A stretch of 64,000 nt of DNA from a virus (IMGVR_UViG_3300019776_000550:1-64000), one strand, 5' to 3'; counted from the first letter of the stretch, positions 28,737-37,424 are shown. The notes: generated by a model from the sequence alone, not told the origin. Program-made: numbers and translations.

Positions 28737-29291
28737 TTATTTTTCAAGTTCTCTTCTTTCAGAATCTAAATCTCTATTAAGAGCTGCTTTTTCTGTAAAT
28801 TTATCAGGGTATCTAACTCTTAATTTGTCAATGTTATTCTGTAGAGCCTTATCAGTGTTAATTTCAAGCACATTTTCACCAATATAAACCCAATGATTAA
28901 AAAGTGCATTTAGATTATTAGAAGTAATGGTTTTGTTATAATTAGTTTTTATTCTAATTTGTTGCATTTGTTTAAATGAAATTACAACATCCATCAAAAT
29001 CTCTTCTATTGGGCAATTAACATAATGTTCTGCTAAATGATAATCTTCAAAGTTTAACAATACACCTGTTCTACAAGCTTCATTAGCTAAATACCAAGCT
29101 ACATCAGCCCATTCTTCTGAAAGATTTACTTTATCAATTGGTTTATCATAAGCTAAATTCTTTTTATAAATGTCAATAATTTCACCTATTTCAGTAATAA
29201 CACCCATCATCATGTGACGAGCATTACTATTTTCTTCATAAAGACTTTTAAAAGTCCTATTAGCTAAGTTTTGATATTCGATGTAATTCAT
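28737..29291 (-). CDS. MazG-like NTP pyrophosphohydrolase, 184 aa
   Basis: The metal-binding pattern of all-alpha NTP pyrophosphatases is visible: MGVITEIGEIIDIYKK (near residues 29-44, EIGE), then NLSEEWADVAWYLANEACRTG (EExxD, near residues 57-77). The family hydrolyses non-canonical or excess (d)NTPs to monophosphates. Beside ThyX, dNMP kinase and uracil glycosylase genes it may act as a dUTPase-like or pool-cleaning enzyme; substrate is not deducible. The start overlaps the upstream gene by 4 bases and a terminator follows. Confidence 0.75.
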   Translation of the reverse strand: MNYIEYQNLANRTFKSLYEENSNARHMMMGVITEIGEIIDIYKKNLAYDKPIDKVNLSEEWADVAWYLANEACRTGVLLNFEDYHLAEHYVNCPIEEILMDVVISFKQMQQIRIKTNYNKTITSNNLNALFNHWVYIGENVLEINTDKALQNNIDKLRVRYPDKFTEKAALNRDLDSERRELEK

Positions 29292-29677
29292 ATTAACTTT
29301 AGTTTGTTTTTCATTATATATTCAAAAATAGCAGGTTCTCTTTTGATTAATTGAACTTGCAAATAACTTTCTAAATAATCAGTAAGAAAAAGAACTTTAT
29401 CTTCTTCATCATGATTCTTTAGAAAATCAATAATGTCAACATCAATATCATATACTGGTTCTAATTCTTCAATTATACAGTTTGTTATTAATAAATCCAT
29501 TATCTCGTTGTAATACTTTTCAGTAGTACTATGTTCATTTGTATAAACATTTTTAGCTAATTGACCAATGTTAACAGTAATCTTAACATGAATTTTTTTC
29601 TTCTTGTTGTGAAACTGTTTTTCTGACAACTCTTTGAATGATGATTTAAGATTTTTGTATCTTTCTTCTATATTCAT
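29288..29677 (-). CDS. Hypothetical protein, 129 aa
   Basis: A helical chain beginning MNIEERYKNLKSSFKELSEK, with a basic KKKKIHVKITVNIG segment and an acidic middle (IDVDIIDFLKNHDEEDK). Tightly coupled to the MazG-like gene downstream. No family recognised. Confidence 0.55.
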   Translation of the reverse strand: MNIEERYKNLKSSFKELSEKQFHNKKKKIHVKITVNIGQLAKNVYTNEHSTTEKYYNEIMDLLITNCIIEELEPVYDIDVDIIDFLKNHDEEDKVLFLTDYLESYLQVQLIKREPAIFEYIMKNKLKLI

Positions 29678-29681
29678 TATG

Positions 29682-30449
29682 TTATTCTTTTAACAAGTCA
29701 AAGTTAATTTCATTTAGCACTTCTTCTTCTGACCAAATTTTCACAACATTATCTTTTGCAATGTTGTTGTTATTTAATCTATGATTTTTAAATGCTGTAT
29801 CATGGTTTGAATAACCTCCTGACATATGATGAACTCCATTATTCCATTCATATATATAAGTAGCAGGTAGTTCTTTATCTACAATAATACCAGTAGAGCT
29901 TAAGCTTTTAATTAATCCTTCTTCGGGATATTGACTAGGTTCTTCAAATCCATTTAATAATAAAAACTTACTATCAATAAACCAACTACCTTCAAAAGTG
30001 TTAGATTCTAAAGTAGTTTTTTTACTTACACCATCACGATATATGGATTGAAAAGGTTTATATATCTCACCTCTAAAAGAATTACATGCGTTTAGATGAT
30101 TGTGCAAATACATATCATCATCTTGCCATAAACTTACTACATCTGATTGTTTTATATAATTTTGAAAATAATACAAACCATCATTATATATTTCTCCTAG
30201 ATTATCATAATGATTTTCTGTATAAAGTGATATATGATTATTCCATAAAATAATATTATCTTCATACATAATTGAATCACCATCATTACGAATCTTTTTT
30301 AGCTCTAATTCAATATAATTAGGGCTGTTATTATATATACAAAGAGTTTTGTTAAGATAGTCTTGCATTAACCAACATCTAATACTTCTACCAAGAAGAT
30401 GAGGTCTATTATAAGTGTATAATAAAGCTACATGTTTACGATTCTCCAT
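29682..30449 (-). CDS. Glycosyltransferase family 2-like protein, 255 aa
   Basis: The N-terminus HVALLYTYNRPHLLGRSIRC fits the nucleotide-sugar-binding start of GT-A family 2 enzymes. IYNNSP and VSLWQDDDMYLHNHL (near residue 112; DDD as the DxD metal site) follow in the expected order. There is no membrane segment, so it should be soluble. It might glycosylate DNA, a phage protein or a host surface precursor; I see no DNA-hypermodification partner, so the substrate is unknown. It is unusual in the middle of a nucleotide-metabolism cluster. Confidence 0.7.
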   Translation of the reverse strand: MENRKHVALLYTYNRPHLLGRSIRCWLMQDYLNKTLCIYNNSPNYIELELKKIRNDGDSIMYEDNIILWNNHISLYTENHYDNLGEIYNDGLYYFQNYIKQSDVVSLWQDDDMYLHNHLNACNSFRGEIYKPFQSIYRDGVSKKTTLESNTFEGSWFIDSKFLLLNGFEEPSQYPEEGLIKSLSSTGIIVDKELPATYIYEWNNGVHHMSGGYSNHDTAFKNHRLNNNNIAKDNVVKIWSEEEVLNEINFDLLKE

Positions 30450-30479
30450 ATTTCCTAACGGGTTGTAGTAAGTTGTAAA

Positions 30480-30632
30480 TTATTCATTAGTTACAATAGT
30501 TATTAAATGCTTTTTATCACCTTCAATTCTATCAAGAGTTGATTTAAGAATTTTTAATTGTTTAAAACCTTTACCTTTTAAAGGTATTTTACAATTAACA
30601 TGAGTTCCTGTAACTTTGATGTACTTATTCAT
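30480..30632 (-). CDS. Small basic protein, 50 aa
   Basis: Starts at a TAATG overlap with the stop of the gene upstream (stop complement at 30632). The sequence MNKYIKVTGTHVNCKIPLKG leads a Lys-rich beta/alpha chain ending in TAA. The overlap and the A-rich leader support translation. Function unknown. Confidence 0.5.
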   Translation of the reverse strand: MNKYIKVTGTHVNCKIPLKGKGFKQLKILKSTLDRIEGDKKHLITIVTNE

Positions 30633-31456
30633 TAGTTTAATAATGAAATATCTTTAACAAACACTTTTTGAAGAAGCATTACTTTAGTACTTTCAGTAAG
30701 AATGTTACTCTTTTTAATAGATTCAGTAACGCTGTTATACATATTCCAAACAGTTGTTTCATCATTTACAATACTATAACGTGATGAAGAATCCATTAAA
30801 GAACTAATAGCATCAGAAACTGGATTAATACCAAGTTCTTTATTCTTTTTAGCAAAGAACAAAAGTTCACCAGCAAGTTCATAAATTTGATTTTTATTAA
30901 GTTTCTGTTCATACATGTATTCAGCTACACGCTTATACTTTTGAACATCACCTAATGAATTATCAATATATCTTACTGTATCATCATAAACTCTATGATA
31001 ATTACCTGTAATTGATAATGAAGTAATATTATCAGCTCCAAAAATACATCCGTTGCTACAGTATGTAATTCGTTTACCTTTGTAAAGACGCATTTCAGGT
31101 TTTAATGAATTGAGATTATAAACTAATCCAATTTCACCTGTCATATCACGAAACAAAGAATCAATATCAGGAACTACACTAAAAGATTCAGGAAGTTTAG
31201 CTTTAGCAAGTATTGTACCATAGGCTACATTTTGAATACCTTCTGCATCTACATTAAGTTCTCCTGTTGACAATGTTTTTTCAGCATTAATAACTTTATC
31301 ATCTGCTTGAAAAGTCCATTCAACTGGAATATCTTGGAATTTATTAAGAAACGGTTCTAAATAATCCATAGGATGTTTAAAACGCAAGGTTTCTGATTTA
31401 GGGTGTACAAAGATTTTAGATTCCTCTAATTGCGAAAGTGTTAGTAAGTCTGCCAT
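30632..31456 (-). CDS. Possible DUF932-like phage protein, 274 aa
   Basis: The middle segment RLYKGKRITYCSNGCIFGADNIT resembles the RVVCSNG-type core of phage/plasmid DUF932-like proteins. The N-terminal half is beta-rich and the C-terminal half helical, which fits that layout. I am not certain of the family. It follows the terminator at 31.5 kb and so is the leading gene of its unit. The role of the family is unclear, though its genes are often near replication or recombination functions. Confidence 0.45.
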   Translation of the reverse strand: MADLLTLSQLEESKIFVHPKSETLRFKHPMDYLEPFLNKFQDIPVEWTFQADDKVINAEKTLSTGELNVDAEGIQNVAYGTILAKAKLPESFSVVPDIDSLFRDMTGEIGLVYNLNSLKPEMRLYKGKRITYCSNGCIFGADNITSLSITGNYHRVYDDTVRYIDNSLGDVQKYKRVAEYMYEQKLNKNQIYELAGELLFFAKKNKELGINPVSDAISSLMDSSSRYSIVNDETTVWNMYNSVTESIKKSNILTESTKVMLLQKVFVKDISLLN

Positions 31457-31479
31457 TTTTTATTGATATTTAAGATTTG

Positions 31480-31513
31480 AAAAAAAAATAGAGTGCCTTT
31501 TAAAGACACTCTA
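31480..31513 (-). terminator. Rho-independent terminator
   Basis: TAGAGTG (31489-31495) pairs with CACTCTA (31507-31513). On the minus strand a run of eight T follows. It closes the unit containing the uracil glycosylase. Confidence 0.85.
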
Positions 31514-31547
31514 AATTATAAATAAAAAATTTAATTTGCAAGTAAAA

Positions 31548-31829
31548 TTATTTAATTCTTTTGATTACAAGTTGTCTCTTTGTGGTATCAACTTCCTTGT
31601 ATATAATCGTACTTACTTTAAAATCAGAAGTAAGTTTAGATTGAACATATAATTTTGACCTCATGTGATTAGTAGGATTTTTAACTAATATCTTTTGACC
31701 TACATTAAGTTTTTCAGATGCTTTGATTGCTAAATCAAGTCTACTTGTGTCAAAAGATACAAAGTCACCTACAAAAATTCCTTGTTCAGCTAGTTCAGCT
31801 AATTCTTCTTGTGTTAATTGATTATCCAT
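31548..31829 (-). CDS. Hypothetical protein, 93 aa
   Basis: The N-terminus MDNQLTQEELAELAEQGIFV is an acidic helix, followed by a basic beta-rich part ending RQLVIKRIK. Its start overlaps the uracil glycosylase stop by 16 bases. A terminator follows. No family recognised. Confidence 0.55.
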   Translation of the reverse strand: MDNQLTQEELAELAEQGIFVGDFVSFDTSRLDLAIKASEKLNVGQKILVKNPTNHMRSKLYVQSKLTSDFKVSTIIYKEVDTTKRQLVIKRIK

Positions 31830-32773
31830 TTGATTGGTTGATTAAAAATATTTAAGATTTCATTTGTTTTTCTAAATACTCCTTCATGTTCCCAAGCACG
31901 TTGTTCATAATTAGCTCTTGCAGGATGTTCGCAAGAAAGCGTAAAATGAAAAGTACTAATATACTTTTTAAAATATTGCGCTTTTGCCCCCATTAGGATA
32001 AATACAACAGGTTGGGTTTGTCCATTTATAACCTCTATCACCTTTTGAATAAAAGGTTTCCATAATTCAGCATGTGAATTAGGTTCTCCTTTTCTAACAG
32101 TCAAAGCAGAATTAAGAAGTAAAACACCTTGATTTGTTAAATGTGACAAAGAATTATCAAGATTAGCTGTTTCATCATAATCAAAATCAGCTTTTATTGC
32201 TTTTTCAATTAGTTGCAAAGAAACTGGTTTTTGTGATTTATGTGTAGCAAATGCAATACCTGTAGCATTATCATTGGGATAAGGGTCTTGAGCTAATATA
32301 ACTGCTTTTATTTTAGTAATATCTAACTCAAAAGATTTAAATACATTTTCTCTTGCAGGATGTACAGTATATGCATTTCTTTCAAGATTATTACATTTGT
32401 AATTAAGTTCTTTGAACCATTCTGTATTCAAAACTTCTCTCAATTCATTAAACCAAGACCAATGAAAACGTTTTAAAATTGCAGTTTCCCAAGTATTAAC
32501 ATCTGGATTTGAGTTAATATTACTGTTATCAGGTTTAAAGATTAATCGATGATTTGAATAAACACCTTCTTGGTAATTAAATTTAGTATAAGGTACAACC
32601 TCACTATCTAATTGTAAATCAAGAAATGTTTTTCTCATATTCAATCCTGTATTAGGATTATGAATAATAATATCTTTATCTTCTTTTTTTAATCTACCAA
32701 CAACAGTACTTTTAATATAAAACTCACCTTTTTCAGAAATGTAATCAGGAACAAAAACACAATTATCAGACAT
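31814..32773 (-). CDS. ung: Uracil-DNA glycosylase, 319 aa
   Basis: Family-1-like motifs: AVILAQDPYPNDNATGIAFA (near residue 158; catalytic Asp in QDP), VLLLNSALTV, VFILMGAKA and CEHPARANY (near residue 283, in place of HPSPLS). It removes uracil from DNA to start base-excision repair. About 100 extra N-terminal residues are not part of the usual fold. I set the start at the ATG at 32773 (MSDNCVFVPDY), which overlaps the upstream stop by 8 bases; the frame extends seven codons further. Uracil glycosylases are a regular part of crAss-like replication modules. Confidence 0.88.
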   Translation of the reverse strand: MSDNCVFVPDYISEKGEFYIKSTVVGRLKKEDKDIIIHNPNTGLNMRKTFLDLQLDSEVVPYTKFNYQEGVYSNHRLIFKPDNSNINSNPDVNTWETAILKRFHWSWFNELREVLNTEWFKELNYKCNNLERNAYTVHPARENVFKSFELDITKIKAVILAQDPYPNDNATGIAFATHKSQKPVSLQLIEKAIKADFDYDETANLDNSLSHLTNQGVLLLNSALTVRKGEPNSHAELWKPFIQKVIEVINGQTQPVVFILMGAKAQYFKKYISTFHFTLSCEHPARANYEQRAWEHEGVFRKTNEILNIFNQPIKWIIN

Positions 32774-33287
32774 CTTTAGTTTTAACTGTATCATTTAGCT
32801 TGTTTGTTTCAAAAAAGTTAAAAAGATTTTCACTTTGTGATTTAGTAAGAGTTCCTGAATTGCAAAGGTTAAAAGCATTTGTTAAAATACTTTTATATTT
32901 AGACAAAGCTTGTTTAGATGGTTGGTCAGCAAAACTTTTACCTTCTGCAAATTCTTCAAATTTCATTCTAGTCTTAGCAATATCAGTTAATTCTTCTTTT
33001 ACTTCACCAAAAAAGTCTGTTACAGTGTCAACTTGCTTCCCAAGAGAATCAAGTTTTTGTGATAAAATGAAGTTATTTTTATCAGATTCAGCTAATTTAA
33101 GATTTAATTCAGCTTTAACAGCATCAGCTAATGATAATTCATTAGTTAAATACTCAACATCCCTTGCTAGATTTTCAACATCATTAGATTTTATTTTTGT
33201 TAATATAAACATTAGTATTAACAATATAGTGTAAGCTATAATAATAATCAATATGGTATGTGGTTGAATAACTGCTAAATTTAACAT
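32766..33287 (-). CDS. Membrane-anchored coiled-coil protein, 173 aa
   Basis: One N-terminal transmembrane helix (about 10-31, TILIIIIAYTILLILMFIL) is followed by a basic KIKSN stop-transfer and a long coiled coil (about 37-115). Topology is probably N-out/C-in or type II. Candidate roles include tethering replication proteins to the inner membrane or superinfection interference; neither is shown by sequence. It overlaps the uracil glycosylase gene by 8 bases. Confidence 0.65.
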   Translation of the reverse strand: MLNLAVIQPHTILIIIIAYTILLILMFILTKIKSNDVENLARDVEYLTNELSLADAVKAELNLKLAESDKNNFILSQKLDSLGKQVDTVTDFFGEVKEELTDIAKTRMKFEEFAEGKSFADQPSKQALSKYKSILTNAFNLCNSGTLTKSQSENLFNFFETNKLNDTVKTKDV

Positions 33288-33321
33288 TTGTTTATTTGTT
33301 TTAATTGTTTAAAAGATAAAT

Positions 33322-33357
33322 TAACAAAATAGCAACTCAACAAAGTCAAGTTGCTAT
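33322..33357 (-). terminator. Terminator-like hairpin
   Basis: ATAGCAACT (33329-33337) pairs with AGTTGCTAT (33349-33357). TTTTGTTAA follows on the minus strand. It lies 24 bases past the Gp157-like gene. Confidence 0.7.
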
Positions 33358-33380
33358 CTGACAATTGAACTCTCTGAAAC

Positions 33381-33935
33381 CTACCTAATAGTAAGATGTT
33401 GACTTTCAACAAGTTCAGCACCTACTATATCAACTCCCTGTTGAATTTCTTTCTTAATTTCAGTTTTGTTTACTTCTTTTTTGAAAGCTGTAGCATCAAT
33501 ATTAAGTAATGAAGAAACAGCATTTGCATCATTTAAATCAAGTTTTGTAGATAATGTAAATCTACAAAATTTCGGATTAATCAAAGCTTCATCAACTTTA
33601 ACACTTACAGACTTACCAATAGATAAACTAAAATCATCTACTTTAGCTTTACCTCCTCTTAATTGTAAGGAGTGCATTAAATAAGTTTTCAATCTACTAA
33701 TTGTATTATCAGTAGCTTGATTCTTTTGTTTAAGTCTGTCAATTTCTGATTTACGAAGTTCAATAACTTGTTCTAAATTCTTAATAACCCATACATAATC
33801 ATTTGCTTTATCATTAAACTCGGATTGATTAATAGTAAGAATTTCATCAAGTTCGTCTGTTAACTCACCTTCATTTTCAATTAATTGTTGAAATGCAGTT
33901 TGTAAGTCTTTGTCAATCTCCCAAAGTGTCTTCAT
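33381..33935 (-). CDS. Gp157-like recombination-associated protein, 184 aa
   Basis: The layout fits the siphovirus Gp157 family: a helical N-terminal half with KANDYVWVIKNLEQVIELRK and a coiled coil (about 45-95), then the DDFSLSIGKSVSVKVDE strand motif near residue 110, and a Lys-rich end. Family members are usually found beside Sak4/RecT/ERF recombination genes and single-strand binding proteins. Here the RusA-like gene overlaps its start by 23 bases. A terminator follows. Confidence 0.7.
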   Translation of the reverse strand: MKTLWEIDKDLQTAFQQLIENEGELTDELDEILTINQSEFNDKANDYVWVIKNLEQVIELRKSEIDRLKQKNQATDNTISRLKTYLMHSLQLRGGKAKVDDFSLSIGKSVSVKVDEALINPKFCRFTLSTKLDLNDANAVSSLLNIDATAFKKEVNKTEIKKEIQQGVDIVGAELVESQHLTIR

Positions 33936-34590
33936 AAGATTTGTATTTATAAATGTTAATAATAAGTTTTCGGTAATTTGAAACTGAATTTGGGTTGTTA
34001 GAAATTACAATTTCATGTTCAATTCTTTTAATGCAATGAACATTATCATTGAGTATAAATCCAACAGGATTTTTTTCTACTACCCCACGTTCAGTAAATT
34101 CATGTTCTTGTATTACATCTAAAAATGTTTTTTCGTAATACTGTTTGTAATTATCTAAATCATCAATATTAGATTTTGTAGGAGCTACATCATCTAAAGT
34201 TGTGAAATAAATAAATTCTATTCTAATAGGTTCATTTATAATAGCAGAAGGTTTAAGACTTTTCTTAAAATAATCTTTAAGGTATCTTTTGATTGCTATA
34301 TAATTACCTAAATCCATTTGACTTTTTTTACTATTACCTTTAGTATGAAGCCCTTGTCCTGCAATTTTTAAAAAGCGTTGTGTACCAGCTTCTTTTGCAT
34401 TGCTTAAAATAGGTTCATAAGTAGACAAATCTACTAAAACACCTTTTTTATTAAAATCACAAGTATAACCAATTTCATTAGTTAACTTCTTAGGTATTTT
34501 TTTAGAAGATTTAGTGTAATACTTTGCTCTTATTATTCCTTTAGGAACATATCTTGGATAATCATGAAATACAAATTGTCGTAGTAGCAT
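33913..34590 (-). CDS. RusA-like Holliday junction resolvase, 225 aa
   Basis: The C-terminal half carries RusA-type acidic positions: KSNIDDLDNYKQYYEKTFLD (near residues 140-160) and GFILNDNVHCIKRIEHEIVI (near residues 178-198), matching the DxDN and DD blocks of RusA. The N-terminal half is a basic, family-specific extension. The predicted role is cleavage of four-way junctions during replication-recombination. The match is by motif spacing only and RusA is usually shorter, so I am moderately sure. Confidence 0.55.
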   Translation of the reverse strand: MLLRQFVFHDYPRYVPKGIIRAKYYTKSSKKIPKKLTNEIGYTCDFNKKGVLVDLSTYEPILSNAKEAGTQRFLKIAGQGLHTKGNSKKSQMDLGNYIAIKRYLKDYFKKSLKPSAIINEPIRIEFIYFTTLDDVAPTKSNIDDLDNYKQYYEKTFLDVIQEHEFTERGVVEKNPVGFILNDNVHCIKRIEHEIVISNNPNSVSNYRKLIINIYKYKSYEDTLGD

Positions 34591-34591
34591 A

Positions 34592-34783
34592 TTAATCTAA
34601 ATAAATTTCTTTAACATCTCCATTGTAAACAATTGATGTAACAGTTCCAAAAATATCAATTGAATCTTTAGATTCAAACCAGTAAGACACATTAAGTTCT
34701 TCGCCTACTCTTATAAGTTTAAGAATATCATAAAACTTAGTTGTGTGAGTGCGATACTCTTTATAAATTAGTTCAAATTTCAT
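34592..34783 (-). CDS. Hypothetical beta-rich protein, 63 aa
   Basis: Begins MKFELIYKEYRTHTTKFYDI. Alternating hydrophobic strands suggest a small barrel. It overlaps the upstream gene by 4 bases. Function unknown. Confidence 0.55.
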   Translation of the reverse strand: MKFELIYKEYRTHTTKFYDILKLIRVGEELNVSYWFESKDSIDIFGTVTSIVYNGDVKEIYLD

Positions 34784-34977
34784 AATCTTGTTATAAAATA
34801 TCGCATTACGGTATGCAATTTACCTTTTTTAGTATCAATATCATAATTAGTTTCTTTGCCATGATAAGTATTAATAGTTCTTTTACCAACTATAACACCT
34901 TCAACAGATTCAAGTTGACCTTTGTTTCCTTCAAAAACAGCGTCAACCATAACTTTTTGTCCTAGTTGTAGTTCCAT
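34780..34977 (-). CDS. Hypothetical small barrel protein, 65 aa
   Basis: MELQLGQKVMVDAVFEGNKG opens a chain that looks like a small SH3-like or KOW-like barrel (GQKV, EGVIVGKRT). No named family recognised. Part of the tightly packed replication cluster. Confidence 0.55.
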   Translation of the reverse strand: MELQLGQKVMVDAVFEGNKGQLESVEGVIVGKRTINTYHGKETNYDIDTKKGKLHTVMRYFITRL

Positions 34978-34979
34978 TC

Positions 34980-35429
34980 TTAAATTGAGTTTTTAGTTAA
35001 AAAATCTATTACAAAATTTCGTTGATTATCAGGAAATGCATTATGTTTTTCATAATACAAAGACTGTCCAACAATGTCAGCATAAAGCAATAACTTTTCA
35101 AAATAATAATTATGATGTAATTGTGATTGCATTATATTATATACTTCTAATTCACCTTTTAATGTAAATGGTAAATCATGTTGTATATGAATAGCATCAT
35201 GCCAAGCTCTAAAAGCCAAGTTTGTATCTTTATTTCCAAAGATTGTATTTTCACAATTCAAATCAGTTATTCCATAAACACCATTAGTTTTATAAAATAA
35301 CTTAATATCATCAAATGTTAATAAATCATTGTTTATAACATAAGGATATTTATATTTATTATCACTAATAAATTGATTTAATTTTTGTGAAAAAGACCAA
35401 TCTGATTTATACTTTTTAAACTCTATCAT
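34980..35429 (-). CDS. Conserved phage protein with a His cluster, 149 aa
   Basis: The segment FRAWHDAIHIQHDLPFTLKGE (near residues 76-96) holds three His and a Glu, and a further HH pair follows (QLHHNYY). This resembles a conserved, functionally uncharacterised phage protein and could bind metal in a helical, HD-like way. It overlaps the primase gene by 4 bases. Function unknown. Confidence 0.55.
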   Translation of the reverse strand: MIEFKKYKSDWSFSQKLNQFISDNKYKYPYVINNDLLTFDDIKLFYKTNGVYGITDLNCENTIFGNKDTNLAFRAWHDAIHIQHDLPFTLKGELEVYNIMQSQLHHNYYFEKLLLYADIVGQSLYYEKHNAFPDNQRNFVIDFLTKNSI

Positions 35430-36415
35430 AATAAGTGATGTTTATAATATTCAATTAAATCAGTAGTAGCATCTTTACCAAATTTACTTAAAAATTCAGT
35501 AAAATCTTTGCTTTCATCTTCGTTAAAGAGTAACGGAATTGTATTAAATTCTTGTTTATATTTAATTGATTGTCGTTTACCAGTCCAATCATTATCAAAA
35601 AGTGTAAATATCTGAACATCACCCATTAGCAACAATAAGGGAGGTATAACATCAGATGCTCTAATCTTTTCATTAATAATAAAACAAGAATTAATACCAA
35701 ATAACCTTAAATAAAAGGCATCTTTTTTACTCTTTGTAATAACAACATACTCAAATTCAGTATTTAAAAATTCAAAATCACCATATTTAATACCAGTAGG
35801 ATTAATAAACCTTCTTTGATGTTTGTCTTTCAAAGGTGAATAAATTTGATATTTAAAAAGGTCACTTTCATCAGGAAAATAATAAGCAAATGTACATTTA
35901 AGATTATCATAAAATCTTTGTTCATTGTTAACATACTCCCAATAACATTCAATACTAAAAATACTATTGTCTTGAAGTACTTTATACGAAACATCTAATC
36001 CTCCAATATTCCAAAAATCTAAATCTCGTTTAGAAAAATGTTTTCTTTTAATTCTTAAACCATATTTAGCTTTTACAGAAAGTAATTCTTTTCTAGCTTC
36101 AACAACTTTAGTATTTTTAATTAAACCAAAATCATTAGCTATAATCTCAAGAGCTTTGATAAAAGAAACTCCATATTTTTGTTTGACAACATCAAAACAG
36201 TCAAATTGTCGCCAAGCAAAATCATTGAATATCAATCTGTTATCTGTATCTCTGACATAAAAAGAACATTTAGGAAAACTATCTTCTCTAAGTATGTTTG
36301 TATAAAACTTATTGAGAGATACACTAGATATTTCAAGATACCTTTCAAAAATATCAATTTCAGATACTTTAGAAAGTATATACTCTTTAGTGATTTCAAA
36401 TTGAATTAATTTCAT
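35426..36415 (-). CDS. DnaG-family phage primase, 329 aa
   Basis: The N-terminal part has REDSFPKCSFYVRD and NDFAWRQFDCFDVVKQKYG, the order found in the CHC2-like DNA-binding domain of phage primases but without an obvious zinc-ligand set. The toprim core follows: YVVITKSKKDAFYLRLFGIN, then IFTLFDNDWTGKRQS (DxD of toprim). The usual toprim Glu is replaced (TKSKKDA instead of VEGxxDA). It should synthesise RNA primers for the DnaB/PolB replisome. The start is set at the ATG at 36415 (MKLIQFEITK), forming ATGA with the upstream stop; the open frame runs eight codons further. Confidence 0.75.
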   Translation of the reverse strand: MKLIQFEITKEYILSKVSEIDIFERYLEISSVSLNKFYTNILREDSFPKCSFYVRDTDNRLIFNDFAWRQFDCFDVVKQKYGVSFIKALEIIANDFGLIKNTKVVEARKELLSVKAKYGLRIKRKHFSKRDLDFWNIGGLDVSYKVLQDNSIFSIECYWEYVNNEQRFYDNLKCTFAYYFPDESDLFKYQIYSPLKDKHQRRFINPTGIKYGDFEFLNTEFEYVVITKSKKDAFYLRLFGINSCFIINEKIRASDVIPPLLLLMGDVQIFTLFDNDWTGKRQSIKYKQEFNTIPLLFNEDESKDFTEFLSKFGKDATTDLIEYYKHHLL

Positions 36416-36693
36416 TTTGATACATAATCTAAATACCACACATTACCTATAATCTCTAATTTATATTTACCTTCTATCACATTACATGTTGTAGGTATCC
36501 TATAATTATATCTATTAGGTTCTGTTGGATAATTTATAAAATACTTACCTTTATCATTAACAGTTAAATACAACTGTTTTTCATTAACTATGTAATAAAC
36601 AAAGGGTAAATCAGGATTAAAAGATGCGTATAATCTGTAAACATGACCTCCACCATCTTTAATTATTCTTAGAAAAACTTCATTATCTTCCAT
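36412..36693 (-). CDS. Hypothetical beta-rich protein, 93 aa
   Basis: Begins MEDNEVFLRIIKDGGGHVYR, Tyr- and Asn-rich with predicted strands throughout. It is the first gene after the terminator at 36.7 kb and is coupled to the primase by an ATGA overlap. No family recognised. Confidence 0.6.
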   Translation of the reverse strand: MEDNEVFLRIIKDGGGHVYRLYASFNPDLPFVYYIVNEKQLYLTVNDKGKYFINYPTEPNRYNYRIPTTCNVIEGKYKLEIIGNVWYLDYVSK

Positions 36694-36699
36694 AGTAAT

Positions 36700-36730
36700 A
36701 AAAAAAAAGGTGTAGAATTAACTACACCTT
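36700..36730 (-). terminator. Terminator with T-run, nearly symmetrical
   Basis: AAAAAGGTGTAG pairs with CTACACCTTTTT (GGTGTAG at 36709-36715, CTACACC at 36722-36728). T-tracts occur on both strands, so it could work in either direction. It lies between two minus-strand genes. Confidence 0.85.
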
Positions 36731-36745
36731 TTTGGAGTAAGTAAA

Positions 36746-37372
36746 TTAAATTAAATTGGTATTTGTTCTAGCAGCAGGTCTTTCACCATCAGGACTTTTG
36801 TCAGGACGTGTAAGTCTATTATAAGAAGGGTCAAGAGGAGAAAGTTCTCTTGTTTTATATTTGCTGCTAATTACATTTCCATAAGCTGGAAAATCAATAT
36901 ATCCTGTTTTAACAGAATAACCAATCATAATTTGAAATTCCATTTCTAGCAAATCAGATGCATAAAGTTGTTCACAAACTTCAAGAAAATCTTTAGCTCC
37001 ATTAACATCAATATCATCTAACTTCTTATAGTTAGCATCTGTCATAAAACAACCAAAAATATGCTTTAGACGACTAAAGTTACCATTAATCATGTTAGCA
37101 TATTTTGCATCTTCACTTCTATCCTTGCGATTAGCTTGAAGAAGTTTAGCTCCCTTTTCATATCGACTCATGTCAAATTTAAAAGGGTCTAACATACCCG
37201 TATTAAACTCATTGCCATCAGCATCTCTAAATGAAAAATTAATTTTAGCATATGCGTTACCATTACTACTTACAGCTTCTGTATATTCAGGTAGTCCTGC
37301 TAGAAATACTGTAACACCTTTTTCATTTGGTTGAATAAGACCACCTTGACCTTGAATATCTCCTAATTTCAT
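36746..37372 (-). CDS. Hypothetical replication-cluster protein, 208 aa
   Basis: Begins MKLGDIQGQGGLIQPNEKGV, with beta-type segments (VTVFLAGLPE, AKINFSFRDADG), a helical middle and a disordered Pro/Arg/Asn-rich C-terminal tail. It has its own terminators on both sides (36.7 and 37.4 kb), which suggests high separate expression. A single-strand DNA-binding role is possible from position and the tail, but I do not see a diagnostic OB-fold motif. Confidence 0.5.
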   Translation of the reverse strand: MKLGDIQGQGGLIQPNEKGVTVFLAGLPEYTEAVSSNGNAYAKINFSFRDADGNEFNTGMLDPFKFDMSRYEKGAKLLQANRKDRSEDAKYANMINGNFSRLKHIFGCFMTDANYKKLDDIDVNGAKDFLEVCEQLYASDLLEMEFQIMIGYSVKTGYIDFPAYGNVISSKYKTRELSPLDPSYNRLTRPDKSPDGERPAARTNTNLI

Positions 37373-37424
37373 TTTTTTTGTTTGTTTATTTTTATTGAAA
37401 ATTTAAAAAAATCGGACTAAAAGA

